Assembly: GCA_011316235.1 (NCBI GenBank)
Contig: QQBE01000006.1
Span: 1,344,021-1,408,020, forward strand
Length of the DNA: 64,000 bases
Reading direction: 5' to 3'
Source of the DNA: Mycothermus thermophilus
Taxonomy: Eukaryota > Ascomycota > Sordariomycetes > Sordariales > Chaetomiaceae
Below the pieces are notes generated by a model, which saw only the letters and a list, made by a program, of their open reading frames with translations, had not been told where the DNA came from and searched no databases. The position numbers and the translations under genes are program-made. Of the stretch, positions 36,801-48,624 are shown in pieces (the stretch's first letter is position 1; the number at the start of each line of letters is the position of its first letter).

Positions 36801-37408
36801 AGGTTTCCCTTCCAGGCGAGCCTATCCGGACCGTCACCAGGAATCTGGTGCCCAACGGTGAGGACATCATTGTCACCAACGAAAACCGACCACTCTATAT
36901 CAGCTACGTTGCCCGCCACCGTCTCGTCGCCCAACCCTATGCCCAAACCCGCGCCTTCCTCCGCGGCCTGGGGTTGATCATCGACCCGGCATGGCTGAGC
37001 ATGTTCAACCAGAATGAGCTCCAGCGCCTTGTCGGCGGTGACAGTTCCGAGATCGACGTGGAGGACCTCCGCCGGCATACGGTCTACAGCGGTGTCTACG
37101 CCATTGGCGACGACGGTGAGGAGCATCCCACCGTCAAGCTATTCTGGGAAGTCATGCGCGACCTGGACGACCAGCGCCGGCGCGACGTGCTCAAGTACGT
37201 CACCAGCACTCCCAGGGCACCGTTGCTCGGGTTTAAACAGCTGTGTCCGCCGTTTAGTATCAGGGACGGTGGAAGGGATCAGGACAGGTTGCCAAGCGCG
37301 AGCACTTGCGTCAATCTGTTGAAGCTGCCACAGTACACGAGCAAGGAGGTGTTGAAGGAGAAGTTGCTATATGCGGTGACGAGTGGCGCAGGGTTTGATT
37401 TGAGTTGA
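33814..37408 (+). CDS. HUL5: HECT-type E3 ubiquitin ligase, HUL5/UBE3C family
   Basis: Exons 33814-34513, 34566-35016 and 35068-37408 encode 1163 residues. The opening MFPTFTGSARRPRNVNMSG is typical of UBE3C/Hul5, followed by an IQ motif (residues 66-77, IQKTWRGHRARR). The HECT domain covers roughly the last 370 residues, with ITFVDEFGMPEAGIDGGGVT, YEFLGRIIGKCLYEGILID and the catalytic cysteine in LPSASTCVNLLKLPQY, at residue 1131. An acidic Asp/Ser run (GRDSDSDVDSDDD) lies mid-protein. Both short introns (52 and 51 bp; GTATGT and GTAAGT donors) restore frame and sequence continuity. Hul5 extends ubiquitin chains on proteasome-bound substrates and on misfolded proteins. All catalytic features appear intact. 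Confidence 0.96.
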
Positions 37409-37800
37409 GAGGATGGTGAGCTAATAGGAGGGGGATGGGAACTGTAAAGAGCGTTGATCTCGTGTCCTGTACCTTGCTAGCGGTGTCGTGTATGAATGTA
37501 TGTACATACTTGGTGACATAGTCGAGCACCATCATAATCAGCAAGGAACATGAGTGTCTTGGGGTGTTTACTTCTGCCGTTTGCTAGCGGTAGTCGTCAC
37601 TAGAAGGGTGCCTCGGACAAGTCTCGGCTTGGTTATTATCCTCGATATCCTCGATTTGCTCAATGCCTTGCCATTTCTCAACTCTTTACATCTTGCAGTC
37701 TTGAGAAGGTGGTAAAGATATTTCTTTCCCCGGCTGCTGTGCTCATCCACCAGAGCCTTACGAATGGTCACTCTGAGACCCTACTTCAACGCTTACAAGT
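37409..37800. other. 3' flank of HUL5 and 5' flank of tRNA-Trp
   Basis: No gene seen. Confidence 0.5.
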
Positions 37801-37887
37801 GGGGCCTTGGCGCAACGGTAGCGCGTTCGACTCCAGCTACCAAACCTAGCAATCGAAAGGTTATCCGTTCAAATCGGGTAGGCCTCA
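37801..37887 (+). tRNA. tRNA-Trp (anticodon CCA) with a 15-nt intron
   Basis: The cloverleaf can be drawn by hand. The acceptor stem GGGGCCT pairs with AGGCCTC, with discriminator A37887. The D arm is GCGC-AACGGTA-GCGC, the anticodon stem TTCGA/TCGAA and the anticodon CCA at 37833-37835. The T arm is ATCCG-TTCAAAT-CGGGT. The intron (37837-37851, CTACCAAACCTAGCA) sits one base after the anticodon, the canonical eukaryotic site. Internal promoter boxes are the A box starting at TGGCGCAACGG and the B box GTTCAAATC at 37867. The sequence closely follows fungal nuclear tRNA-Trp. Confidence 0.95.
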
Positions 37888-37905
37888 ACCCATTCACTTT
37901 TGCTA

Positions 37906-37912
37906 TTTTTTC
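37906..37912 (+). terminator. RNA polymerase III terminator of tRNA-Trp
   Basis: Seven T residues begin 18 bases after the mature tRNA end, the expected position and form of a Pol III stop signal. Confidence 0.85.
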
Positions 37913-39973
37913 GACTTGAATATTTTTCCAATATTCCCTGACTTAAATGTTTTCCAAGCCGTGGTTTCCTACTTCGCAGCGGCTCCGATGTTACTTTTTT
38001 TCTGTCTTAGGAAAAACATCATGTTTGCTCTCATGATGGTAAGGGTTCTGGGGTTTAGCTTGTTTCAAGAACCGTCCCGCAGCCGAACGACGCCGCCCTG
38101 ACGACATGTCCCACTCACCTTGTTACCACCTTGTCCGCCGCGAAGCTAATCTCAGCAAGTTTATCTTGACACTAGGCCATCAAAGGGTTCCAGAAGCGAT
38201 TGGAAACTGCGGAGAGTCGGGGCTTGAAACACTTCGCTGGAAACAGTTGTCGCCCGAGAGGGGCCAGGAGAAGACATCGACCAAAACACCGACCTCCATA
38301 TGGTCAAGGGCTGCGATATACGGTTGGGAGTGCTCTCCAGGGGTCGAAAAACACAGCTCCACATTCCACTTTTTCACAAGTCATGCCCATCACCACCATG
38401 ATCACCGCCATTCAACGGCATGCATAAAAGCAAAAGCATCATCATGAGCCGACCACCCGTCCTTCCCACTGAGCAGGTGTGTGATTGACGCCAACCAACC
38501 CCGGAGGGTTGTATTCGAACTGTTTGGTTAGGTTCTCGCGTCGGCGAGAGGTCCGACCACAACCTCTCTCCCCGGGCCCGTTTCCGACGACCATCAGCAC
38601 AGCCACCTCCGTCCCCGCGGCAGACATGTCTCCGATGCCGAGAAAACGTTTCTTCTTTTTCTGCTTCTTCTTTCTTCTCTATCTAACCTCCTAATACGTA
38701 TATTACTCAAAATTGTATGAAGCAGATACTTACTGTGTATGTTTCACACACCCGCCCGTTGGCTGGCGGGAAACAAAACTCAGGCCACCAAACTCTGTGA
38801 CCGGAACTGTGTTATTAGAGTCAGCTATCTGGACGCCGTTCATCGAGGCGATGGTAGGTGCGTTGGATTGCACTACGTACCTACGACAACACAACGATCA
38901 GGCACGTCGCCGGGAATTTCGGGTCCGGATCAGGTCTGGGGAGGAGGAGGAGCGTTGAGGTTGCTTTGCTCGTTCTGTCGTAGTGATGGTTTGAGAGGTA
39001 GGTCACCTATCTTGCCTCACATATCTAGATGTACCTGACATATCTGGTATGCAGCTCACAGACAAACGGGAAAGGGGAGCCGCTGCAGCTGCAGTAGCGC
39101 AGGGACGTAGTGGGATGGTCATGTTGTTGGTCAAAAGGGGCTGTGCCGTGTTCAGACCCCGTTGCTGGGACAGATAATATACCTGTCCTGTCCTCGTTTT
39201 CTTCCTTGATGTTTTCTTTCACTCTGTTTCCTCCCTTTTTTTATTGTTCACGTGGCGCAATGAGGATAGCTGCGATCATCGTGGAGTCATCAATGTGTTG
39301 CTTTCCTTCTTTTCTTCATCAACCAACTTGGCTCAGGACAGTGTAAGAAGGCCAAACCATTTTTCCAAAGTTTTCTGTTCTGTTTATTCTCTTCCACACC
39401 TAATTACACATACACAGCATCTGCTGCAGCAAATAATACAAATACAGTTTAAGCGCCGTCGAGGCTGTGGTAGGTAGTGTGGTGGCGGTTTGAGCCGCCG
39501 AACGAACGTCAAATCCCTCCCGGGTATTTCCCCCTCTCTCCGTGAGCATGCGTGAATGCAATCCCATCCCTCAGCCCCCATCCGATCTTAGAGACGCCAG
39601 TGTACATGAACGCCCAGTACATGTGTCGTGAAATCTCTATGCCCAGGGGTAAAAACTTGTCTAGATTCTCCCTCTCTCAACAACGCCAAAAGGAAGTTCC
39701 CCAGGGAAAAAAGAAAAAGAAAGAAAACGTCCGTTTAAACAGGTCCATACAATTGTCTCTCTGAGATAACCCTTGCGCACAGCCCAGCGTCCTGCCCCAG
39801 CCTGAGGCTTTTTTGTTGGTCATGGTAACCGTCGATATCCGATGCCGCATCTCGTCCACTAATGCTGTCGAACATCGCCGTGTCGGGTCTCGGGTTCTCA
39901 GAGCAGGGGGACCGTTCGAGCTGATTCAATCGAGTTCGATCGCATGCTTCGCGTATCGTTTGAGCGAAAAAGC
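37913..39973. other. Intergenic DNA between tRNA-Trp and ZIP transporter
   Basis: About 2 kb with only short anonymous frames. The right end presumably contains the 3' UTR of the ZIP gene. Confidence 0.45.
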
Positions 39974-41648
39974 TTAAGCAAAAGCACCGACGATAGACAT
40001 GCCCGCAGCTGCAATGCTTGTGTGAGCCACTGAGAGGTCTAGAGGTAAAAATTAGGGAACCACTTACCACCCATAAGAACCATGAAAAAGGCGAGCTTGC
40101 GGTCCTTGCTGGTCATGGTGCGCCGGGCCTCCTCGGACAAGAAATCCTCAGCCAACAGATCGACCATGGCAGCGTACAGCAGGAGACCAGAAGAACTGTG
40201 ACAAACGTTTAGCCATGACCTCTCTCTTGTCATCGTCATGCCACTACTCACATAGCATTGAAAACGCCGACGATGATCAGCCCAAAGGCGCTGTTCGGGT
40301 CGTAGGCGCCGCGAGCAACCAGACCAATGGCTTGGCCAATCGGGCAAGTGAGACCGAACGCCATGACGAGAATCCAGGGCCGCGGGCTGCCGCGCTTGTA
40401 CGGGACCTCGGCAATACGCGAACCCAGACCGAGACCCTCGAACATCTGGTGGAACAGCATGGCGACCACCAAAACAATGAAGCCATCAATGGTGATGCTG
40501 ATGGTCATGCCGACGAAGACGGAGTGGAACAGGATACCGCCCTCGAGCAGGGTAATGTTGGTCGACATGCGCTTGTACACATCGGGGTGGACGGGCTGGC
40601 CGGTCTCGACGTCGATGTATGGCGAGTTCAACAGGTAGGAGGACTGGTTGAGGAGGGTCTGGCGTTTGGTCGAGACCGGGGTTTCCTGGTACTGCTGCTG
40701 CTGCTCCTGCTGCTTCTGCTTGTGCACCACCTCCTTGATCATGTTGAACATTTCGAGACGCTGGCGGCAGTACTGCTCATAGAAGACGATGAACCAAGGG
40801 GGCATCTGCGAACGGATGGCATAGTCGTCGGCGTACGAGTTGCCGGGATCGGTGTACGGGTAAGCGTTATCCCCAAAGGGGTTCTGAGGAGCGTAGTTGC
40901 GCATCTTCTCCTCGTACATCTTCTGAGCCATCTTCTTCTCGTACTCGATGTCCTCGATCTCGAAATCGGTGGTGCTCGTGTAACGCGGCGGGCGCGGGGG
41001 CGGAGGGCCGCGGGGAGCGGCCTGACGGTTATCACCCTGAGCGATGTTCATTGCCGGGTTGGCCATAGTGTTGCTCTGCGCCTCGAAGCCCATCGGTCCG
41101 CCGTGAGAGTGGCCTCCCATCTTGCCATTCAGCCACATCTCAATGACAAACAGAGCAAACATGGCAGCCATCATGATGACGCCAGGCATGGCAGGATACT
41201 GGTCAGTAAACAAGTCTGGAAGGCAAGGATCAGTGAGGTTGCCGAAGGCTGTCGGCAGCAGCTGTTATGCGGTCAGCATGTCTGACTGTCTTCTTGGTGG
41301 CAGTGATGGCGATGTTTACATGGACGAAGGCGGTGGCAACCAGGACACCGGTACCGAAATGCTTGCAAAGAAAGAATGTCTTCTTCGGCACCTTGATCCA
41401 CGAAACCTTCTTCGCAACGACTGGAAAGCCAGCGCCAATGATGGAGGCGGCCATAACCATGACTACACAGCACGTTAGCGGTCCGCTCGGTCACCTGGCC
41501 AGGACCGGAACTTACACAAGGCGGCGACATGGAGAGGGAGATCGTACTCGCCAGCCTCGTCACCACTCCCGCACACGGGCTTGCCATCGAGAGGCTCGAT
41601 GCTTGCCTCCGGCTCCAGGCCGATAAAAGAGTTTGGACCGTCGGCCAT
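39974..41648 (-). CDS. ZIP-family metal (zinc/iron) transporter
   Basis: Five exons (41648-41516, 41462-41320, 41261-40252, 40195-40068, 40008-39974) with introns of 53-59 bp encode 482 residues. The N-terminus holds a conserved cysteine (GKPVCGSGDEAGEYDLPLH), TM segments ASIIGAGFPVV and GTGVLVATAFVHLLPTAFGNLTDPCLP (ZIP TM3-4 with His). A long cytosolic loop rich in Pro, Gln and charged residues follows, then ILFHSVFVGMTISIT and LFHQMFEGLGLGSRIAEV, which carry the metal-pathway His and Glu residues, and a final SSGLLLYAAMVDLL and GAAGMSIVGAFA. The very small last exon (35 nt) supplies the family-typical terminus. Likely moves Zn2+ (or Fe2+/Mn2+) into the cytosol. The loop is not as His-rich as in many ZIPs. 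Confidence 0.93.
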
Positions 41649-44600
41649 TGTGGGGGTTGGTTACTACAACGGTTGGCGGTGCGGACTGGTTCGGGCGTGG
41701 GAGGCTCCAGGCTTCACGCCCAGAATAAGAGAATTGAAAACTCCGAAGAATACACCAGCGAAGCCGCCCTGCAGCCTCGGAAAGGAAGAAGAGAAGAGAA
41801 ATAAGAAAAAAGGAAATCACCGGACTCGGTCGGATATGCCAACCATTCGAATGGCGGCGTCGGCGGCGAAGGGCCAAAAGGGGGAGAGAGGGAAAGAAGG
41901 GAAAGGGAGGATGAGAGGGAATATCAAAACAATACTAAGTACTAGATAAAGAGAGCAGAAGAAGGAAAAGAAAGACGCCCTCCAGAGGACAGTCACGGCG
42001 AGAAGCAGGAAGAAACGGGAGCCAAGAGGGCCAGAGGCTTGGGATATGGGGTTGCACGGGTTAGTATAGGGTGCGACATGCCTTGGCGTCGATCCGGGCC
42101 TGGGGTCTTGCAACGGTGTGGCGAGTCGTGAACGGAGCGGGCCAGGGGGTGTTTGGTCGCAAGAAGGCCGGCAGAGCCCTGGCAATGGAAGCCGATGATG
42201 ACAACGAACCTGGAAGAGTGCAAGAGTTTGTCTCGAGTATCCAAGGACAGAGGATCCTCCTCTAACTGTGTGTCCGTATGGTATCTGACTCGACGCTGGT
42301 AACAGACTCGCAACGGTCTGGGGACAAGATGAGTGCCTCGCGTTTTTGCAATCTTGGATTCAGACCGAGCCAGTGAGGTCCCTTGGGCGACGACACGTCC
42401 ACTCCACAGGTGTTTTGGGGCACCCGTGGTTTGTCTGGTTGGCATGATGGAGTTGCAATCCTAACTACACGATGGCGGCTCAACCTGCCTCGAAGAGTTG
42501 AGGGTGGAGGCACGCGATGTTTGCCAGGACTAGGTCGCTCGCATCAAGGAACAAACGAGCTCCCACTAAGTAGACTGGGGCCGCACAGGACCAGAAATTG
42601 CCGTCGCTGAATGGAACATAGCGTTGTTCTAGCCAGGTAAGCCGCCGTCGCGCGAAGTTACGTTGTACTGGCCAGGAGCGTCGCCAACAAGGCACGGGCG
42701 CTCGGTGGGCGGGGGCAAGGCGAAGCAGAGAAGCAGGAACCGGAGAAGAGCCCCTGGGTCCAGGCTCGAATCTGGACCAAAGTGAGATGTGAAACGGACC
42801 CACCATTCTGGAGCACGTCGGAAAAGAGTCCGGCCGTCCACTCAGAGCGCAGGTATTTACCCAAGAAAGGAAGGTGGGTCTTCAATAAGGTCAGCAGCGG
42901 AGGTGGGACAGCCTGCATTTCCACACCAACAGAGGTTCTGCAAACGAAAATGGGCAAGAGCAGAGCCTACATTCTCAGCCTCAATCCCAACGGTCATGCA
43001 AACATGTTTCCTGCATTCCCGGTTTCTTCTTGTTTTTCCTCACTTCGGTCGCCGCCGAAAAACACATAAAGCTGTTCATAATTCGAAAAGAGTCAACTGA
43101 GTACATCCGAACTGTTGGCAGTCCCAGACGGAGATCACCAAACATGTCACCGGCAAAACTTGCCTTAACCGCAGCCAGCGGCAGGGGAGCGGACGCAGGA
43201 GGCCGGCCGGCAGGGGTGACGTCTGTGTGCATCTCCACTGATTCCCCGACGTGTCCCCAGCGCCGGCGTTACCCAGCCGAACTCCAGAGATCAGTCAAAA
43301 CATCAAGACAGGGTTGACAAGGAGGGAAGAAACAAAAGTCTCGGCCATCGTGGCGTTTGACTGACTGCCGACTGCTGCGTTGGCGGTTGTGGTCACCAAG
43401 AGCTGGGCCTTGTCGACGGGTCTTTGGAGCCGCAACCGCAGCCACTTCCGCGTACCCCGGTCGCCGAACACTCCTGTAACTCTTGGCATCGCAGATCTCG
43501 CAGCATGCTGCCGCACGAACGAGCTCAAGGGACGAGAGACTTGCCGCCTTGGCTCCAAACATTCCAGGTTGTTGTCTGCCGGGCCAATCGCAACGCGACT
43601 CTCTTCCTTTTTTTTGTATCTGCTGCGACCAGTTTTCTCTGTCCCTCGGATCTCGATCTGGGCGCTTTTGTGGCCAGACGTTCTCTGGTTGGAAATACCC
43701 CGGAAAGGTCTTCCATGCGTCGAACTCTCGAGGACAAAACTTGACCGTCGAACGTTTCACGACAGCTCAGTTAGTGGATACCTCGTCGTAGCCGCGGCTA
43801 TCATCTCTTTTGGTGGGCGCGGACGACGCGCACCCGTGGTGTTTTTGATGGAGTTGGTGTTTCTTCTGGACTAGCATTTCTTGAGAGGACATCCTTGTGA
43901 CTGAGACAGTGTTCATGGAACATCACATTCGCGATTGGGCTAGTGTTTCTGGATCTTCTTTACCCGAGGCGAGTGCTTCAAGTGATCCTTCATCTGATTT
44001 TTCTCAGCACGACGCTTGAGCTTCCAGGTTGTCAAGCATAAATTTGGAATTGACTGACAAGGTCGCCATGGGACAAACGCATGGCCTGTCACAGGCCGGA
44101 TCGACAATGTCAACCAGCGTTTGCTGCCCTGGTGTCAGCGACGTGCGATTTCACATTGCACATCACAAAACGAAGCCTAATACTAAGGAGTTTGGCGATC
44201 TCGATCAAGAGAACTACAAGTACAAGTATAACCGAAGCGCCCAGACGGCAAGACGGTCCCGGTTCGGATGACCGGCCGCTTCAGTGAAGCTGCTCGGGTT
44301 CCCTCGCTTCAGAGCAGGATGTACAATATTATGACCATTTCGTCTGAATCTTGAGAGATCCTTTGAGACAGCTTGAACGTCTCAACATATCCATCGCCAA
44401 AACATTGCGGCCACGGCCCGTGTAACAGAAAATCAGCCTTTACTTCTCGGCGTCAGAACCACGCCAGCCACCACGGGACGTCCAGATGTTGAAGAACAGC
44501 CTAGGGAGGACTTGCGTAATCTCGACTGACTGACTCGTAGCTACCTGAAGGCCACGACAGTTGGCGGTTTCACGAGGGAAACAAATGATATGTCAGCATG

Positions 44601-44919
44601 TCCGATGGAAAGGAGAGGGTTCCGAATTGAAGCTCCATTGTCTGTTCCAGCTTGTTGTCGCAGACATCGCCGACTGTCGGGTTTTGGAGGTTGGAGCTGT
44701 GTCAAAGCCAGGAACAAAGAGCCCGAGTCACCGAACCATCGGCCGGCGCGGGGCCTGATGTGGGGCGGAAGTGGGGCCGCCCCGGGTTCCGTCTTGGCCG
44801 ATGGCCTGATTTTGGTGTTTCTGTTTTCCAGTTGACAATCCGAAAGTGTGCGAGAGCTCGGCCGAGAGAGAGCTCCTCCTTCAACCACCGCCGCCGCACC
44901 GGCGCGAGTCACGCCCATA
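41649..44919. other. Divergent intergenic region, ZIP to COX15
   Basis: About 3.3 kb without a supported gene. Frames of up to 164 codons occur around 43270-43870 on both strands but lack domains or splice logic. Expected to hold the ZIP promoter on the left and the COX15 promoter on the right. Confidence 0.4.
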
Positions 44920-46459
44920 ATGGCATTCCTCCACATCGGCCTCCGCAGGGCCGGCGTCTACCTCCCCCGCGCGTCGGCCACCTTCGCGCCGTGCCTGCGC
45001 CGCCAGCTCTCCCCGGTCCACCCCGCAGCTCCCTCCCGGATCCTGCAGCAGCTCTCCCGGACTTCCCGGACCTCCCAAAGATGCTTTGCGTCGACGAGCG
45101 CAAACAACGCCAATGCCGCTGCGCAGGCGTCCAAGGGCAATGGAGGGTCCTCTTTCCCCGAGACCAACCCCAAAATCGTGGGTTACTGGCTCGTCGGCAG
45201 CGCCGTGAGCGTCTTTGGCATCGTCGTCTGGGGTGGCCTGACCCGCTTGACTGAGTCTGGGTATGTTGCTCCTTGAGCAATTGGCGTTGGAACCTCGCTC
45301 ACTGAAACCGTCCAGTCTGAGCATCACGGAATGGAGACCCGTCACGGGCTCCCTTCCCCCCATGTCCGACGCCGACTGGCAGTCCGAGTTCGACAAGTAC
45401 CGCGCGTCTCCCGAGTACAAGCTTCTCAACCCGCACATGAGCTTGGACGAGTTCAAAAAGATATATTTCATGGAATGGTTCCACCGAGTCTGGGGTCGCG
45501 TCATTGGTCTGACTTTTGCTGTCCCGACCATCTACTTCATCGCCCGCCGCCGCGTCACCTCCCGCATGGCCGTCAACCTCTGCGGCATCTCGGCTCTGAT
45601 CGGGTTTCAGGGTTTCATCGGCTGGTGGATGGTCAAGTCCGGCCTCAAGGATGACCTCTTTGCTCCCGGCTCGCACCCACGCGTGAGCCAGTACCGCTTG
45701 ACTGCCCACCTCGCCACCGCCGTTGTCTGCTACGGCTGGATGCTCCTTTCCGGCCTTAACGTTCTGCGCACCCACCGCATGCTCCGTGACCCGGAAGCTG
45801 CGACGAAGCTGTTCGAGCAGCTCCGCTCTCCCGCGCTCAAAACCCTCCGCCGCTCCGTCGCCGGCCTGACCCTGCTCATCTTCACCACTCTCCTGTCAGG
45901 CGCCCTCGTCGCCGGTCTCGACGCCGGCCTCATCTACAACGAGTTTCCCAAGATGGGCGTCGGCTTCGCCCCGCCGAAGTCGGAGCTCTTTGACAAGTTC
46001 TACTCGCGCCGCGACGACCTGTCCGATCTCTGGTGGCGCAACATGCTCGAGAACCCTTCCCTCGTCCAGCTCGACCACCGCATCCTGGCCGTGTCAACCT
46101 TTTGCGCGGTGCTTGCGCTGGTCGCGTACGCGCGCACGGGCAAGGCAGTGAGCGCTGCCATGCCTCCCGGCGTTCGCAAGGCGACCACCGGCCTGGTACA
46201 CCTCGCCCTGGTGCAGGTGACGCTGGGTATCACGACGCTGTTGTATCTCGTCCCGATCCCGTTGGCGGCAGCGCACCAGGCCGGCGCGCTCGCGCTGTTG
46301 ACGGGAGCGTTGGTGGCGGGTCACAGGCTGAGGTTGCCCGGCAAGAGGACGCAGGCGTTGATGCAGAGGGCGCTGCTGGCGCAGAATGGTGGCGTCAAGG
46401 CAGCGACTGAGGCGGTTAGTCAGAAGGCGATGAAGAAGGTTGCGGAGAAGAGTGCTTGA
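44920..46459 (+). CDS. COX15: Heme A synthase (cytochrome c oxidase assembly protein)
   Basis: Exons 44920-45260 and 45316-46459 encode 494 residues. A mitochondrial presequence rich in Arg and Ser (HIGLRRAGVYLPRASATFAP, then SRTSRTSQRCFASTS) precedes the first membrane segment and the signature GGLTRLTESGLSITEWRPVTG, which spans the 55-bp intron. Four conserved histidines expected to bind heme are seen in EWFHRVWGRVIGL, RLTAHLATAVV, QLDHRILAVST and AAAHQAGALALL. The enzyme oxidises the C8 methyl of heme O to make heme A in the inner membrane. The TRLTESGLS loop and eight hydrophobic segments match the family. The ATG at 44920 is the first in frame that gives a targeting peptide. Confidence 0.97.
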
Positions 46460-47142
46460 GTGGGCTAGAAGCGGGTGAGGAATGTGTATAACTAGCAGCC
46501 ATGTATGAGTATACATGACAGAATCATCGCGATACCCGGGTGTGGGACGAGGCGAACGTGTAGTATAGACATCTTGGATGCTGAATAATAAGCCACTCCG
46601 TTTGACAAAGGGGGTTCAATGGCTTGTGGGTGTGCTAGTGGAGATGGGGCGCCTATCTGGCTGTTGTCAGTGTACGTAAAAACCTATCCAGGCCCAATTA
46701 CCATGCCGATGACGTTCGTTTTGGCGGTGAAAATGGCTGCCTGGCTTGTTTGTCCCAGCTCGTGTCGTCGCCTATCCAAAACTTTCTTGTCTTATCCACG
46801 CTCTAGTCCCCTGATATCTCTTTTCCAGCCACTCCCTTCCACCACTTTCTGCCTTTTCCAGCATCAAACATTCACAATTTTCTTGGTCGTCAGATGTGGT
46901 GTTGCTGGTCCCCAAACACCGGGGTTGGTTGGTTTGCTCTGCCTGTAATCTTGCATGATAGCTTCGGGCAGCCATCTCCATCCGGCCAAGGGGGTGCCGG
47001 GTATACATCAAGGCGGGTATCCGTATATAGGCACGAGATACATCGGCGGCTTTCTCGCCATCGTGTGGTTCCTAGGTCCAACTCAACATCTTCTCTCACC
47101 AAGCACAAGGGGGCTGCCTGCTCTCTGATAGACATCCACCAG
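46460..47142. other. Intergenic DNA after COX15
   Basis: COX15 3' UTR and presumed former promoter of the HNH-like pseudogene. No gene seen. Confidence 0.5.
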
Positions 47143-48421
47143 ATGTACACCGCGAATCTCAAACCCGCATTTACGCCCCCGCCTATCAGGACATTTCCTT
47201 GAGCATGCTTCCGACATCCTGCATGGCCCGAAGATGAATTGGAGATCCTCAAGTTTCCTGCCGTCGAGCCTGGAGACGGCATCGATTATTATGATTTTGT
47301 CGCCACGGCGTTGGGCATCGTGACCGGAAACACCTTCTCGACCGGCTGGCTTGCACTCAGGTCCGTGGGGAATGATGGCCGTCCGATCTTTCGATGCGTG
47401 GAGCGCCCGGCAGATGGGATTCTCTATGGTCGAGTGTATTACTGGTGTGTGGGAGAGGAGGATCCAGTTTCGCGTAAGTCCTTTCCCCAATGGCTGTTTG
47501 ATCGTGGTCTCTCATTTGTAACTGACTATGATATCGTGCATTCATAGACAACCATCCCGTCCTCAAGAGTCTTCGTGAATGGAAATTCCCCCACGGAAAG
47601 CTCCCTTGGCCTTGGAATGTCTTGAAAATCGATCCTCGCCCCCCTCCATCTTGGATCTTCAGTCGAGATCACGAGTTTTGTTGCATCACGGGGACCGTGA
47701 TTGCTGGAGATCATTTGACTTCTTGCGGGAGGACTGTGTGATATCGTCCAATGATTAATCCTTTAAAGAAGAGATGACGCGGTACTTCGAGAGACGAATT
47801 GACGGGGTCATCAACGACCGCGTTTATCTCCGCGACGACCTCTACGATCGCTTCATGGAAAGGGCCATGGTGTTCTATCCGCGGCCTGTTCAACAACAGG
47901 TAGAAACAGAAGGGAACGCCGGCCCAGGCCCGGATACAGGTGACAGTACCCTCACCTCACCGCCGAGACCCTCGACCATCCAACTCGCGGTACATGTTTT
48001 GCGCCCAGGGTATAGCGGACAGCTGGCTGCTCAATACCACAAGCGGTTCATCCAGCCGATTCGGGGACCTGCGGTCGAGCTCATCTTTGCTCTGCTTGCC
48101 TGCGCCATTTTCGACGTTCCGTACATGCCACTCAGCTCCCAGGACGAGAATTGGTATCGAATGTGGGTGCATGTCTACCAGGAGCCACTGTGCGAGTGTT
48201 TCCTAGCCTGAGAAAAACGGCAAACCAAGAAACCGAAAAACCAGCCTGACCAGAAGGATGTCGACACATCCCAAGCTGAGACAATCAGCTCGACTGCCCA
48301 TGCGGATCCAGCAACACAAAGGGTCGACGATGCCTCGGCGTCTCCGCAGGTTGGTGAGAAGACCCATGTGACTGAGACCACCGGTCGGAGGTTTGTTTGT
48401 CACAGGCAGTACATCTTTTAA
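47143..48421 (+). pseudogene. Decayed fungal HNH-nuclease-like gene
   Basis: The pieces in order are MYTANLKPAFTPPPIRTFP, HPAWPEDELEILKFPAVE, GIDYYDFVATALGIV, VYYWCVGEEDPVS, then after a 74-bp intron (47474-47547, GTAAGT donor) HPVLKSLREWKFPHGKLPW and IFSRDHEFCCITGT, and finally MTRYFERRIDGVINDRVYL, RDDLYDRFMERAMVFYPR. This matches the layout of fungal HNH-domain proteins: a RD-x-CxITG start, then an R/K-rich helix and ND-x-LRxDLxxxFD end. Reading is broken by TGA at 47200-47202, TGA at 47739-47741 with a frame change before 47774, and TGA at 48209-48211, after which the frame stays open to 48421. Each TGA could derive from CGA. The HNH histidine region lies in the damaged part. The family link is by pattern only. 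Confidence 0.65.
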
Positions 48422-48624
48422 GGTATGTATGTACTTGCAGGCCATCACCTATCTTCCACATACGAGACTCTCACTGGGATCAACATCGGCCAAGGATCTG
48501 GTTGAAACGGGTCACGTCAAATCAAGAACAAATCATGAACTCATCCAAAACCGGACCAAAAAGACAAATATGTACACTTAATCTCTCACCCACCACTCCA
48601 TCTCATTTCCCTGCTGCCCAGCTC

